From: Streptococcus entericus DSM 14446
Lineage (GTDB): Bacteria > Bacillota > Bacilli > Lactobacillales > Streptococcaceae
Reading direction: 5' to 3'
Length of the DNA: 64,000 bases
Assembly: GCF_000380025.1 (NCBI RefSeq)
Contig: NZ_KB904155.1
Span: 62,001-126,000 of the forward strand
Shown here: positions 10,501 to 18,203 of the stretch, in pieces
How positions within the stretch are numbered: position 1 is the first letter of the stretch
Layout of the letters: every line of letters begins with the position of its first letter
Position numbers and translations under genes: made by a program
Notes under the pieces: generated by a model
Told to the model about the DNA's origin: nothing
Databases searched by the model: none
What the model saw: the letters and a program-made list of their open reading frames with translations, nothing else

Positions 10501-12989
10501 ATGCCTTGTGGGATATTTTGGCTGTTTGGCGTCAATTCTTCAGCAGGAATATGATTATCATTAACTTCGATAAAGGTAATGGTTTTATTTGGTTGGCTGA
10601 CCACTAATGTATTCAGATGATTATGACCAGCATTCAAACTTGTCAATGCGCTAAAGTTCTGGATACCTTCCAAAGTCGTCAGCAAGTTATTGCTAATGTT
10701 AAGGTTATCTAGGCTAGCTTGACTAGCAGGTAAATGCAAGCTGGTCACTTGGTTATCCGACACATTTAACGTGCGGAGTTGGGTTGCTTTTTCAAGTCCT
10801 GATAAATCAGAAATCGCATTATTTCCTACAGACAAGCTAACCAGCGATGGCAATCCTGAAACAAAGTTCAGATTAGTCAACTCGTTGTGCTCTGCTGTTA
10901 ATTCTTCCAGATTTGGCGCCTGAAGCGTAGACAAATCAAGACCTTTGTTGTGGGATACAAAGACACGTTGCAATTCAGACTTGTTAGACAAAACAGACAA
11001 ATCTTTCAACTGATTGTGTTCCACACTCAGCACTTTAAGATGGTTAGCTTGGGATAAGGCAGACAAATCAGTTAATCGATTGTAGTCCAGATTCACAAAC
11101 TCAAGGTTGGGCAAATCAGCTAGCGCACTGATGTCTGTGAGATCGTTCCCTGCAAGTGCCAGTGTTTTTAACTGTGGGTAATCTTTGAGAAAAGCTAATG
11201 AGGTTAAGCCATTTTGTGACGCATCAAGTCCCTCTAATTGAGGCAACTCTTTTAAGAAGCTATAGTCTGTAATCCCTGTCTTAGTTAAGAAAAGATTTTT
11301 TAACTTCTTGAACTGTAAAATTGGTCTCACATCATCAATCGGTGTAAACCCAACACCCAAGGTCTCAAGGTTGGGCATCAAGTCCAGACCAAAGCGTTTG
11401 AGAGGGTCTTGGCGTTGCCCGATGTTCAAACTAGTTACAGTTGCCAACCAGGCCTTCATCTTCTCAGGATCTGTTTCATCTGCTGGGAAAGGTGTTGGGG
11501 CATCAGCATGCAAGATATCTGCAATAATTTCCTCGTCAAAACCGATTGCCTTGAGGGTCTCACGACCGACAGCTTGGTGAGCATGAGGATCTGCATGAGG
11601 ATCTTCAATCGGCTCCCCGATCACAACCTTATCAACAGCAATGGCATGATGATGGTTGTCGTGGGGATAGATAAACAATCGTCCTGTTGGACCATCTGTC
11701 ACCTGAATCGCTTCTGGACGAAGACCAAGTTTCTCAGCCAGATACTGACGTTTGGCCTCCAACTCATCACGTTCAGATGGTTTTGGTTCAGACGGTTGTG
11801 ATGGTGTTTCTGGTGTGCTTGGTTGTGATGGAAGAGATGGAGACGTTGGCACTTGAGGGTTCTCTGGCGCTGCTGGCTTCACCTGATTGCCATGACCGTC
11901 ATCATAAGGTTTCGTGATGTCCAATTTAGACAAGAGGACAAAGTGAGTATGGTCATCATGAGGGTACATGAACCCTGGACCATCTGGCGTATTTAGTAGA
12001 ACAATCTGATTTTCACTTAGCCCTGTTGCTTGAGCCAAATAGGCACGTTTTACCGCAACCTCATCCTGATGATGCTCATTCGGTTTTTGAGGAGACACTC
12101 TCGGTACTGTTGGTTGTTCAGATGGTCTAGGGGAACTTGGTTGACTTGGCTTATCTGATACAGATGGCATTGATGGGGCAATCGATGAGTTCCCCAAAAG
12201 GTAGGCCCATTTTGATCGAGCCAAATCTGATGTCAATAAAACATGCAGGTGCCCATCATGATTAACCAACAACCCTGCCTCTGTCCAGCCGTGAATGCCA
12301 GTTCCATCAAATAAGAACCCATCACTGGTTGGAAAGTCAATGCCTGCAATACCGCCTTGTTGGGATGGATTTGCCTGGTCAGACCTTCCTCCAGTAGACG
12401 GTGCTAGCGGGGTAGTCTGAACATGAGTCGTCGCTGCAGCCTGCTGTTGATTTGACAAGCTGGATTTCAAAATATAGTGGTAATGGTCTCCATGGCGAAC
12501 AGTGTAGCCCAGAGCATCTTCTGCGACGATATCAGCTGGATTAAACTCATAATGATGATCTGCTGTAGTCTGCTGCTTATCTCCTTGCGGTTTTTGCTGA
12601 GTTGGAGCTGCTGTCACAACCGTACCTGCTGGAATCAGGTGGGCAAATTTGGTGCCTTGCAAATCAGCATAAAAGATAAAATGAGAATGCCCATTATGGT
12701 CAACGACGATACCATCTCTCGTATGCGACAGAATTTTCGATTGATCTGTCAGGATAAAGCCGTCACTGGTCGGCACTGTTACACCCGGGATATCTTTTTC
12801 TTTTTTGGTGTTTTTCTTATCGGATGATTTGTCTTGTTTATCTTTTTTGCTCTCTTTTTGTTTTGTTGAAGAGCTGGTCTGGGTTGTTGAAGATGTTGTT
12901 TTAGCTTCCTGCTTGGTTTGACAGGCCGATAAAACAAGATGGCTTGCTAGGACAAGCCCAGTTAGTTTTAGCCATTTATGCTTAGCCAT
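7554..12989 (-). CDS. Giant histidine-triad / leucine-rich-repeat surface lipoprotein (Pht/Slr-like)
   Basis: An 1811-residue lipoprotein: signal peptide with lipobox LSAC, lipid cysteine at residue 23, then a Ser/Lys-rich tether. It has at least eight HxxHxH triads (HNGHSH, HGDHYH, HDGHLH, HDDHTH, HDNHHH, HDDHIH, HKGHTH, HEDHAH), the zinc-binding signature of Pht proteins. Between the fifth and sixth triads, roughly residues 530-840, is an internalin-like leucine-rich block of about ten repeats. Triad modules with PTSDGFLFDGTGI recur three times. A helical domain follows, then an acidic C-terminal tail of tandem repeats. The start at 12989 has AAGGAGG before it; an upstream GTG at 13010 is rejected. 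Likely role: zinc capture plus adhesion or complement binding, by analogy with PhtD and Slr. It is far longer than either. Confidence 0.9.
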   Translation of the reverse strand: MAKHKWLKLTGLVLASHLVLSACQTKQEAKTTSSTTQTSSSTKQKESKKDKQDKSSDKKNTKKEKDIPGVTVPTSDGFILTDQSKILSHTRDGIVVDHNGHSHFIFYADLQGTKFAHLIPAGTVVTAAPTQQKPQGDKQQTTADHHYEFNPADIVAEDALGYTVRHGDHYHYILKSSLSNQQQAAATTHVQTTPLAPSTGGRSDQANPSQQGGIAGIDFPTSDGFLFDGTGIHGWTEAGLLVNHDGHLHVLLTSDLARSKWAYLLGNSSIAPSMPSVSDKPSQPSSPRPSEQPTVPRVSPQKPNEHHQDEVAVKRAYLAQATGLSENQIVLLNTPDGPGFMYPHDDHTHFVLLSKLDITKPYDDGHGNQVKPAAPENPQVPTSPSLPSQPSTPETPSQPSEPKPSERDELEAKRQYLAEKLGLRPEAIQVTDGPTGRLFIYPHDNHHHAIAVDKVVIGEPIEDPHADPHAHQAVGRETLKAIGFDEEIIADILHADAPTPFPADETDPEKMKAWLATVTSLNIGQRQDPLKRFGLDLMPNLETLGVGFTPIDDVRPILQFKKLKNLFLTKTGITDYSFLKELPQLEGLDASQNGLTSLAFLKDYPQLKTLALAGNDLTDISALADLPNLEFVNLDYNRLTDLSALSQANHLKVLSVEHNQLKDLSVLSNKSELQRVFVSHNKGLDLSTLQAPNLEELTAEHNELTNLNFVSGLPSLVSLSVGNNAISDLSGLEKATQLRTLNVSDNQVTSLHLPASQASLDNLNISNNLLTTLEGIQNFSALTSLNAGHNHLNTLVVSQPNKTITFIEVNDNHIPAEELTPNSQNIPQGIAQYFPAAEGGNTSNNTPNELTEPADEVAAKRAYLARETGLSEDKITVLETKNGPGFMYPHDDHIHFVLLRNLDITRPYDDGHSDHDQPADSEKSVEQDKPTEQEKPAVAPKPSRPEKPAVAPKPSRPKPSPAPTPIPEEKETPVSTTEAPTKEGVAGIDYPTSDGFLFDGTGIEGWTDAGLMVDHKGHTHILPKEAIARSKWAHLLPKETPDVQAESPVLSEKQAKQRAELAQQLGLPVESIRPVTADGKVVGFEYPHEDHAHIVHVTEEAPTKAPLTDEEKRELTAYIRKAYGLLQGTPVHFHDSFVVFAIPHPHQDYDVKRDYYTDVLDPLYDAGHVHPYSVPLDLLTIPAKTDNLELDFENELQAAAERLGVPVSQVKIKDKKYFVLPGKDHDHYLNILTPMAGYEAYMANKLPEIKASFSAGEFSATPVTDEIARVLEDAKSKFGETSADYRRIARALDDFKVDLAVPTTSTQAYMAALQDFDSRYIKGDKPKEAAPVVEDELTARYEQLVEQYKTLGSRTLRSFGLRQEEEVEKLKALVVAKDKAGLERVADHLSAIARVDKAPSDQGPRLAYMDFFLRHMDDEKVSPQLRQRLQEKVKELYDVPRVFKSNLGETSALKEELKAALSAEKAPVHTADADVPSGSVFNRKDMASYVNNLRDFLIRTKVMTDEELSEGFTEALPLFLDQPAKHLEDGTNKPADSTEASPSSPTPDSPKDEKKDNPTPSTTQPEEHKADETSTPDSPADASEENTADAVDNDVDDEEDEEDIFDGASAEELEQLLAELNRLKAERDAFGEKSPANSDETPAAPTTPTAPPTTQPEEHKADPTSTPDSPAEPSEENTADVVDNDDDEEEDEEDIFDGASAEELEQLLAELNRLKAERDAFGEGNPANSDETPAAPTTPTTPSTPQPEENKAEETQTTDSPAEPSEERTSDVVDNDDDDEDDSEWDEDELDEFLAGWEALKKQRESIHFEP
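7640..8310 (-). repeat. 273-bp tandem repeat in the lipoprotein C-terminus
   Basis: Matching stretches occur exactly 273 bp apart, for example at 7839 and 8112 and at 7664, 7937 and 8210. The unit is 91 residues: a proline/threonine linker, a run of Asp/Glu, and a helical segment containing EELEQLLAELNRLKAERDAF. There are two nearly identical full copies and flanking partial ones. High DNA identity points to recent duplication, so copy number may vary between strains. Confidence 0.85.
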
Positions 12990-13016
12990 ATAGCCTCCTT
13001 GATGATACACCGGTTA

Positions 13017-13048
13017 AAAACCAGTTAATTTTATACTTAACCAGTTTA
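13017..13048 (-). promoter_or_regulatory. Two AdcR-like zinc operators
   Basis: TTAACCAGTTTA at 13037-13048 matches the streptococcal AdcR consensus TTAACYRGTTAA at 11 of 12 positions, and AAAACCAGTTAA at 13017-13028 matches at 10 of 12. They lie between the promoter -10 and the lipoprotein start. AdcR represses zinc-uptake genes, including pht genes, when zinc is plentiful. The consensus is from memory; the matches are read directly. Confidence 0.7.
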
Positions 13049-13076
13049 TTTTATCGTATAACGACAATTTTTGCAA
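13048..13076 (-). promoter_or_regulatory. Promoter of the histidine-triad lipoprotein gene
   Basis: On the minus strand, TTGCAA (13071-13076), a 17-bp spacer and TAAAAT (13048-13053). The upstream AdcR-like site abuts the -10 and would cover the transcription start near 13041. Confidence 0.55.
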
Positions 13077-13093
13077 GCTTTTTACAAAACATT

Positions 13094-13121
13094 TTGCCTA
13101 GGAAAGGACTTATGCTATAAT
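13094..13121 (+). promoter_or_regulatory. coaB promoter placing the start of transcription at the ATG
   Basis: TTGCCT (13094-13099), 16-bp spacer, TATAAT (13116-13121) with TGC just before it (extended -10). Only six bases separate TATAAT from the coaB ATG, so the mRNA is predicted to be leaderless. Confidence 0.7.
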
Positions 13122-13127
13122 ACAGAT

Positions 13128-13814
13128 ATGAAATGTTTAATCACATCCGGCGGCACGACAGAGCCGATTGATCAGGTGAGAGGGATTACCAATCATGCCA
13201 GTGGTTGGCTTGGAAAAATCATGGCAGAAACCTGCTTAGCAGCTGGTCATGAGGTGACACTTGTGACAACCAAGCAAGCCGTTAAGCCTGATGCTCACCC
13301 CAAATTATCTGTGACAATCATCTCTGACGTGGCAAGCCTAATCACTGTGCTCAAGCCACTGGTTCAATCACATGATGTCTGCATTCATAGCATGGCCGTC
13401 TCTGATTACACTCCTGTCTATATGACTGACTTGGAAGAGGTCGAAAAAACGTCAAATCTGCGCCAGCTATTGACCCAAAAAAATAATGAGACGAAAATCT
13501 CATCTCATAGTGATTATCAAGTTCTTCTTCTGAAAAAAACGCCTAAGGTTATCGGCCACATTAAGGACTGGAATCCGAACATTAAGTTAGTGGGGTTCAA
13601 GCTCTTGGTTGATGTTAGTCGTGACGAGCTTTTCGCGGTAGCGAGGGCTAGCTTGATGAAAAATCGTGCTGATTTTATTCTGGCTAATGATTTAATGGAG
13701 ATTAGCCAAGACAAGCATCGCGGCTATTTGCTGACAACTGACGAGGTGTTTGAAGCAGAGACAAAAGAACAAATCGCTCAGCTGATTTTAGAAAAGGTGA
13801 CTACTCATGCCTAA
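13128..13814 (+). CDS. coaB: Phosphopantothenate--cysteine ligase
   Basis: A 228-residue enzyme joining cysteine to 4'-phosphopantothenate in coenzyme A synthesis. The N-terminus MKCLITSGGTTEPID is the standalone streptococcal CoaB start, with SMAVSDYTP near residue 90, KLVGFKLLVD near 165 and ANDLM near 187 as the Dfp C-domain motifs. An in-frame TTG at 13071 extends the frame but lies upstream of the promoter, so the ATG at 13128 is chosen. No Shine-Dalgarno is positioned for this ATG; see the promoter. It overlaps coaC by 8 bp. Confidence 0.93.
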   Translation: MKCLITSGGTTEPIDQVRGITNHASGWLGKIMAETCLAAGHEVTLVTTKQAVKPDAHPKLSVTIISDVASLITVLKPLVQSHDVCIHSMAVSDYTPVYMTDLEEVEKTSNLRQLLTQKNNETKISSHSDYQVLLLKKTPKVIGHIKDWNPNIKLVGFKLLVDVSRDELFAVARASLMKNRADFILANDLMEISQDKHRGYLLTTDEVFEAETKEQIAQLILEKVTTHA

Positions 13815-14367
13815 ACGACTCTTGTTAGCCATATCAGGCTCCATTTCTGCCTATAAGGCAGCGGATTTAACCAGCCAATTAACCAAGCTAGGCTACGAGG
13901 TCCATGTCCTGATGACAGAGGCTGCCACTCAATTTATCACGCCCTTGACCTTACAGGTTCTCTCCAAACAACCTGTGCATGTAGACGTGATGACTGAAAA
14001 ATTAGCAGACCGAATCAACCATATCGACTTAGCCAAGGAAGCTGACTTATTTGTGCTAGCCCCTGCTTCTGCCAATACTATCGCGCATTTGGCACACGGT
14101 CTGGCGAGCAATATGGTGACAGCCACTGCGCTTGCCTTGCCAGCCGAAACACCAAAGCTCTTTGCGCCAGCCATGAACACAAAAATGTACGACAACCCCA
14201 TCACGCAACAGAACATGGCCGTCCTGACCCAACAAGGGTACAGGGAAATTCCACCTCGCTCTGCCCTTTTAGCCTGCGGTGATGTGGGGCACGGTGCCCT
14301 AGCTGACCTACCAGATATTATTAAAACAATTGAGGAGATTTTACATGAACAGACGTCAAGAAACTAA
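13807..14367 (+). CDS. coaC: Phosphopantothenoylcysteine decarboxylase
   Basis: A 186-residue flavoprotein of the HFCD family that decarboxylates 4'-phosphopantothenoylcysteine. It shows the glycine/serine FMN motif SGSISAYK at residues 10-17, the catalytic histidine in RINHIDL near 68, LAPASANTIA near 85, and the PAMNTKMYDNP substrate motif near 121, followed by ACGDVGHG. ATG with AAAGGTGA upstream, inside the end of coaB; its own end overlaps the ECF gene by 23 bp. The three genes form one pantothenate-to-CoA operon. Confidence 0.95.
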   Translation: MPKRLLLAISGSISAYKAADLTSQLTKLGYEVHVLMTEAATQFITPLTLQVLSKQPVHVDVMTEKLADRINHIDLAKEADLFVLAPASANTIAHLAHGLASNMVTATALALPAETPKLFAPAMNTKMYDNPITQQNMAVLTQQGYREIPPRSALLACGDVGHGALADLPDIIKTIEEILHEQTSRN

Positions 14368-14920
14368 ACAAATCGCTGCTATTGCTATTTTTATGGCTGT
14401 CATGCTGGTCATTGAAATTGTCAGCCAGTCCATCTTTGCAGCCATTCCCGCCCTCCCTCTAAAACCGACACTGACCCATATCCCTGTCATTATCGCCAGC
14501 ATCTACTATGGTCCCAAAGTCGGCGCAGGGCTCGGAACCTTTATGGGCATCATGAGCGTGGTTCGCAACACCATCTTGGTTACGCCCGCCAGTTACATTT
14601 TCTCACCGTTTGTTGATGGTGGAAACTTTTACTCTCTTCTGATTGCGATTGTTCCACGGGTTCTTATCGGTGTCACTCCCTATCTGATTTACAAAGCCCT
14701 TCACAACACTATCGGCTTGGGCATGGCTGGCGCTGTTGGCAGCATGACCAACACCCTCTTTGTGCTAGGCGGTATCTTCTTCCTCTTCCCAGACCGCTTT
14801 GGGGGCAATGTGCAGAGCTTCTTAGCGGCTGTACTAGCAACCAACTCATTGGTCGAAGTCGCCATCGCCACTGTCCTAACCATGATTTTAGTGCCGAGAT
14901 TGCGGTCACTAAAGCACTAA
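14345..14920 (+). CDS. panT: ECF transporter S component, probable pantothenate carrier
   Basis: A 191-residue membrane protein with about five to six hydrophobic helices and the ECF S-component layout, including an N-terminal helix with an alanine-rich motif, the pattern that docks the shared EcfT. A start at 14330 is possible, but the ATG at 14345 gives the expected MNRRQETKQ cytoplasmic leader and has GAGGAG upstream. Position directly after coaB and coaC suggests it binds pantothenate (PanT type). That substrate is inferred from context; the energising EcfAAT genes are not in the window. Confidence 0.75.
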   Translation: MNRRQETKQIAAIAIFMAVMLVIEIVSQSIFAAIPALPLKPTLTHIPVIIASIYYGPKVGAGLGTFMGIMSVVRNTILVTPASYIFSPFVDGGNFYSLLIAIVPRVLIGVTPYLIYKALHNTIGLGMAGAVGSMTNTLFVLGGIFFLFPDRFGGNVQSFLAAVLATNSLVEVAIATVLTMILVPRLRSLKH

Positions 14921-14942
14921 TTGACTAAAGCATATCAATAAG

Positions 14943-14964
14943 CCCCACCAATTGGTGGGGTTTT
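14943..14964 (+). terminator. Terminator of the coaBC-panT operon
   Basis: CCCCACCAATTGGTGGGG is an 18-bp perfect palindrome followed by TTTT on the plus strand. It sits between the convergent panT and GNAT genes. Confidence 0.85.
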
Positions 14965-15372
14965 CTAGTTGACAAAAGTATAGGCCGCACAAGCCTGCTC
15001 ACTCACTTCTTTGAAGCCAAGACTAGTGTAGAAAGCACGCGTTTTCTCCGTTTGATCGGTCAAAAGATGACACTGATAAACACCCGAAAACCGTTCCAGA
15101 GTTATGGTCATCAAGGTTCGCCCAATGCCCTGTCGTTGGTAGTCTGGTAGAACCAAAATATCTTGAATAAAGACAATCGTTACCCCATCACCAACCGCCC
15201 GCAATAGCCCAACTAGCTGTTCGCCATCATAGGCAGCAAGGAGATAGAGACTCTGTTGTAACCCTTTTGCTAAGGTGTCAGGATTTTTGGTATAGTTGGT
15301 CCAGCCAACAGCAGTATAGAGAGGAAGAGCTTCCTCTATGGTCAACTGGTTAATCTCTCTATAGTCCATCAT
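14965..15372 (-). CDS. GNAT-family N-acetyltransferase
   Basis: A 135-residue acetyltransferase. The acetyl-CoA motif VLPDYQRQGIGRTLM lies near residues 73-87, and LLTDQTEKTRAFYTSLGF near 105 is the C-terminal GNAT signature. The acceptor substrate is unknown. Three start codons occur in a row (GTG 15375, ATG 15372, ATG 15369); GAGGTG lies just upstream, so an ATG is more likely than the GTG. It begins only a few bases after the lplA stop and is probably the last gene of the lipoate operon. Confidence 0.82.
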   Translation of the reverse strand: MMDYREINQLTIEEALPLYTAVGWTNYTKNPDTLAKGLQQSLYLLAAYDGEQLVGLLRAVGDGVTIVFIQDILVLPDYQRQGIGRTLMTITLERFSGVYQCHLLTDQTEKTRAFYTSLGFKEVSEQACAAYTFVN

Positions 15373-15378
15373 CACACC

Positions 15379-16398
15379 TCAGCTAAAGATCAATCCTGTC
15401 AGTTCAGTCGCGGTGACCTGACCAAAATAGGTTGGCAAGTCCAGCTTGTTCAAGACCGCTTCAACTTCTTCTGCAATCATCCGAGTTCCCAGAAGAGCGG
15501 CTTCCACTTCAGCAATATCTCCCTTGCCAAAAAAATCACCGTAAATCTTGCAGCTGGCAATCCGACTTTTCTCTATTTCCAAATGAATCTCAATGGTTCC
15601 ACAGGCAAAGCGACCGTCACGTTGGTAGCTGTATTGAGGGGAATTGCCAAAGGTCCACTCCCAGTTCTGGTATTTTTCGGCGACCAAGCGGTCAATGGCT
15701 GCCCAGTCCTCGTCCATCAGCACATAGCGTTTGGCTTGGCTGACCTCGTCAATCCCCATCAGGCGACAAATCATCAAGTCCTTAAACTCATCAGCAGTGA
15801 CCCTCTGGTATTCCTCCGCCAAATACTCCCGAATCGTCCCTACGCGACTGCGTACAGAAGCGATGCCTTTCGACGCCATCTTCTTACGGTTGGGGTTTAG
15901 CACCTGCGCCATAGCCTCATGGTCTGCGTCTAAAAGGAGAGAGTAGCCGCCATAGATGCGGTTATTAGTGATGGTCATGGCAGAGCCCGACACCTTTTTC
16001 CCCTCGATGACCAGATCATTTCTACCGCGCTGCTCTACTAAGGACACACCAAGACTCTTGAGCGCTGTAATGGCAGGCTCATAAGCGCGCTTAAAGTCAC
16101 CAAATAAACTCATATCGCTAGTCAGATAGCAAAAATTCACTGCACCACGGTCAATATAGATGGCACCACCCCCCGTATCTCGCCGCACGATAGGCAACTG
16201 ATAGTGGTCGATATAGTCCTGATTGACCTCTGCCGCAGCATTCTGGTACTTGCCAATCTGAACATGAGGGTCACAGAAATAAGGAAAAAGAATATCTTCA
16301 TCTAGGAAGATATGCTGCTGGACATAGACCTGCATGGCCATGGCATAGGCGCCATGGGTCACATACTGGCCGTCACGAATCATTTCAATAAGGTACAT
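15379..16398 (-). CDS. lplA: Lipoate--protein ligase (LplA2-type, of the SirTM operon)
   Basis: A 339-residue ATP-dependent ligase that attaches lipoate to a lysine of an acceptor protein. The adenylation motif RRDTGGGAIYIDRGAVN lies at about residues 73-90, with KVSGSAM near 133 carrying the catalytic lysine. A C-terminal accessory domain is present. In the related S. pyogenes and S. aureus operons the paralogue (LplA2) modifies GcvH-L before SirTM acts. Shine-Dalgarno GAGGAGG precedes the ATG. It lies 42 bp after SirTM. Confidence 0.93.
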   Translation of the reverse strand: MYLIEMIRDGQYVTHGAYAMAMQVYVQQHIFLDEDILFPYFCDPHVQIGKYQNAAAEVNQDYIDHYQLPIVRRDTGGGAIYIDRGAVNFCYLTSDMSLFGDFKRAYEPAITALKSLGVSLVEQRGRNDLVIEGKKVSGSAMTITNNRIYGGYSLLLDADHEAMAQVLNPNRKKMASKGIASVRSRVGTIREYLAEEYQRVTADEFKDLMICRLMGIDEVSQAKRYVLMDEDWAAIDRLVAEKYQNWEWTFGNSPQYSYQRDGRFACGTIEIHLEIEKSRIASCKIYGDFFGKGDIAEVEAALLGTRMIAEEVEAVLNKLDLPTYFGQVTATELTGLIFS

Positions 16399-16440
16399 GC
16401 AAACCTCCTCTTTAGCTGCTTTTTAGTCTGGTTAGTTGCC

Positions 16441-17316
16441 TCATCCCACTAACTCTCGAGCTGTCGCCGACAGAAGCTGAGCGATGTCCTCCGTCAGAGT
16501 CAAAGTTTGAGGTCTAAGGTCTACCGGAATACGGTAACTTTTCTGATTTAGTGAGACAAAGAGGGCATCTGGATTAGCCATTGTCCGCTCTTGAAAGGGC
16601 TGTTTGATAAATTGGGGCGTTGTATAGCCGACACCAATTTCCAGATAAATTACCTTGCCTGTCTCATGCTCTTTCAAGAAGCTTTTGTAGCGTTCTTCTT
16701 GGGCATCAAAGTCAGCATCCTCCACCATCCCCTTGTCAGCATTGCGCTTGTTGATTTCCATCGGTGCATCGCAGACAGGGCAGTAGGGAATCAGCTCACG
16801 TGGAATCTTCATCTGGCTCTGCTGCTCTGCCATTTGCCGAATCCTTTCATCATCACGATAGGTTTGGGCATGGCAATGGCGACTACACTGCCACAGGGCA
16901 TACTCCCCTTGGATATGAAAAACGGTATCAGGGTCATAGTCAGCTGCTGCAAAGGCATTATCGGCATTGGTTGTGATAATGTGGTGGGGTTTGAGAGCTA
17001 GGATATCTTTGAGGTTAAGGTAGGATTGCCCAACTGGTTGATCCAAGTAGTTCAACACCACAAAACGGCTCTGAAAAGCCCAGTACTCCTCCAAGCTCTC
17101 AAAGTGAAAGAGGCTGGCTTGGAGCATGTCCAAGAGACTATACTTAGTGATGAAATCAGGAAAGGCGTCCTCAAAACGCTTGCCAATGTAGGTAAAGCCA
17201 TCAGCTGCTGACATGCCCGCACCGATACCAACGACAATGGCATCAGCTTCTGCAATTAAGCCAGCCAGTTGCTGAGCCTGAGTGAGATTGGTTTGGGACA
17301 AGGTCGTCCAGGTCAT
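16441..17316 (-). CDS. SirTM: class M sirtuin, protein ADP-ribosyltransferase
   Basis: A 291-residue NAD-dependent sirtuin of the macrodomain-linked class. The Rossmann motif [11 protein letters not shown] is at residues 30-40; ITTNADN lies at 114-120 with Asn117. The residue that is the catalytic His in deacetylase sirtuins is Gln136 here (FHIQGEY). Cysteines in CSRHC and CPVC form the zinc site. Described SirTM enzymes add ADP-ribose to lipoylated GcvH-L instead of deacetylating, and the Asn/Gln arrangement matches that class. Strong Shine-Dalgarno AAAGGAG. It is separated from the macrodomain gene by 98 bp. Confidence 0.93.
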   Translation of the reverse strand: MTWTTLSQTNLTQAQQLAGLIAEADAIVVGIGAGMSAADGFTYIGKRFEDAFPDFITKYSLLDMLQASLFHFESLEEYWAFQSRFVVLNYLDQPVGQSYLNLKDILALKPHHIITTNADNAFAAADYDPDTVFHIQGEYALWQCSRHCHAQTYRDDERIRQMAEQQSQMKIPRELIPYCPVCDAPMEINKRNADKGMVEDADFDAQEERYKSFLKEHETGKVIYLEIGVGYTTPQFIKQPFQERTMANPDALFVSLNQKSYRIPVDLRPQTLTLTEDIAQLLSATARELVG

Positions 17317-17414
17317 AGGGTCTCCTTTATAATTTTTTAGGGCATACTAAAAGTATCATGGGCAAGCATATCTCACGATATGATATCATATTAGCCTCGC
17401 AGCTCAGTGCGTCT
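17317..17414 (-). promoter_or_regulatory. 98-bp intercistronic region with two palindromes
   Basis: This is the only sizeable gap in the lipoate operon. It contains ATATGATATCATAT, a 14-bp perfect palindrome at 17378-17391, and an ATACT-AAA-AGTAT hairpin near 17344-17356. No convincing -35/-10 pair is seen. An internal operator or RNA-processing site is possible. Confidence 0.35.
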
Positions 17415-18203
17415 CTATTCGCCTGTTAGCAACTCTTGGTAAATCTGCTTATCCTCCTCTGTATAAAGGGTAAAAACGATCGTCATCTGACTGCCTGTCT
17501 CTACCAGCCAGTTTCGCACTGTCTCAAGCGCAATCTGCGCCGCCTCTCGTCTCGGAAAGCCAAATTGACCTGTCGAGATACAAGGAAAGGCAATACTTTC
17601 CAGTCCCTCCTGCTTGGCTAGGCTTAAACAAGCCAGATAGGACTGCCTGAGCAGACTGGCCCTGATGGACGACACTGCCTGCCCAGCTGGAATAAATGGT
17701 CCTACCGTATGAATAACATGGTCTGCTGGCAGATGAAAGGCTGGAGTCAGTTTAGCCTGCCCCACGGCTTCCTTTCTGCCCTGCTCTGCCATTAACCGCG
17801 CACAGGTCAGGCGCAATCGAACCCCTGCAAAGGTATGAATGGCGTTGTCCAGACAGAGGTGATTGGCATGGAAACACCCCAGAAGCTCGCTATTGGCAGG
17901 ATTAACAATAGCTGATACCGCCAATTGCGTCACATCACCCTCATAGAGGTAAACCTGGTCAGCCACTTGCTGGCAGTCTACCAAGGTCTTGATCGAACGG
18001 CTGTTCCACCACCTCAAAAAACGGTCTTCTAAAGCCAAATAAGTCGCTGACACAGGCTGGGCAGGACGGGTATTGACCAGACCTCGCCAGACGGATAGGA
18101 GATCAGCATCAGCTGGACTGGACGAAGGAGCTGAGGATCTTTCTGTCACCAAGAGCTCAATCATCTCCCGCAAGAGCGCTAATTGGTCCGTCAGATTAAG
18201 CAT
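17415..18203 (-). CDS. Macrodomain protein (ADP-ribosyl-aspartate hydrolase of the SirTM operon)
   Basis: A 262-residue protein with a helical N-terminal extension and a zinc-containing-type macrodomain. [21 protein letters not shown] starts the ADP-ribose pocket near residue 98, [15 protein letters not shown] supplies the His/Cys metal ligands of this class, and [14 protein letters not shown] near 207 is the pyrophosphate loop. In the described operon this enzyme removes ADP-ribose that SirTM added to GcvH-L. The ATG at 18203 overlaps the gcvH-L stop by 8 bp; an in-frame start at 18236 lies deep inside gcvH-L and is rejected. Confidence 0.92.
   Translation of the reverse strand: MLNLTDQLALLREMIELLVTERSSAPSSSPADADLLSVWRGLVNTRPAQPVSATYLALEDRFLRWWNSRSIKTLVDCQQVADQVYLYEGDVTQLAVSAIVNPANSELLGCFHANHLCLDNAIHTFAGVRLRLTCARLMAEQGRKEAVGQAKLTPAFHLPADHVIHTVGPFIPAGQAVSSIRASLLRQSYLACLSLAKQEGLESIAFPCISTGQFGFPRREAAQIALETVRNWLVETGSQMTIVFTLYTEEDKQIYQELLTGE

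Noticed and set aside
11308..11801. Plus-strand open frames opposite the large lipoprotein gene
   Set aside because: They are shadows of the repetitive lipoprotein codons, without ribosome-binding sites or plausible protein composition.
13071..13127. Upstream extension of coaB from a TTG codon
   Set aside because: This segment contains the coaB -35 and -10, and homologues start at the ATG at 13128.
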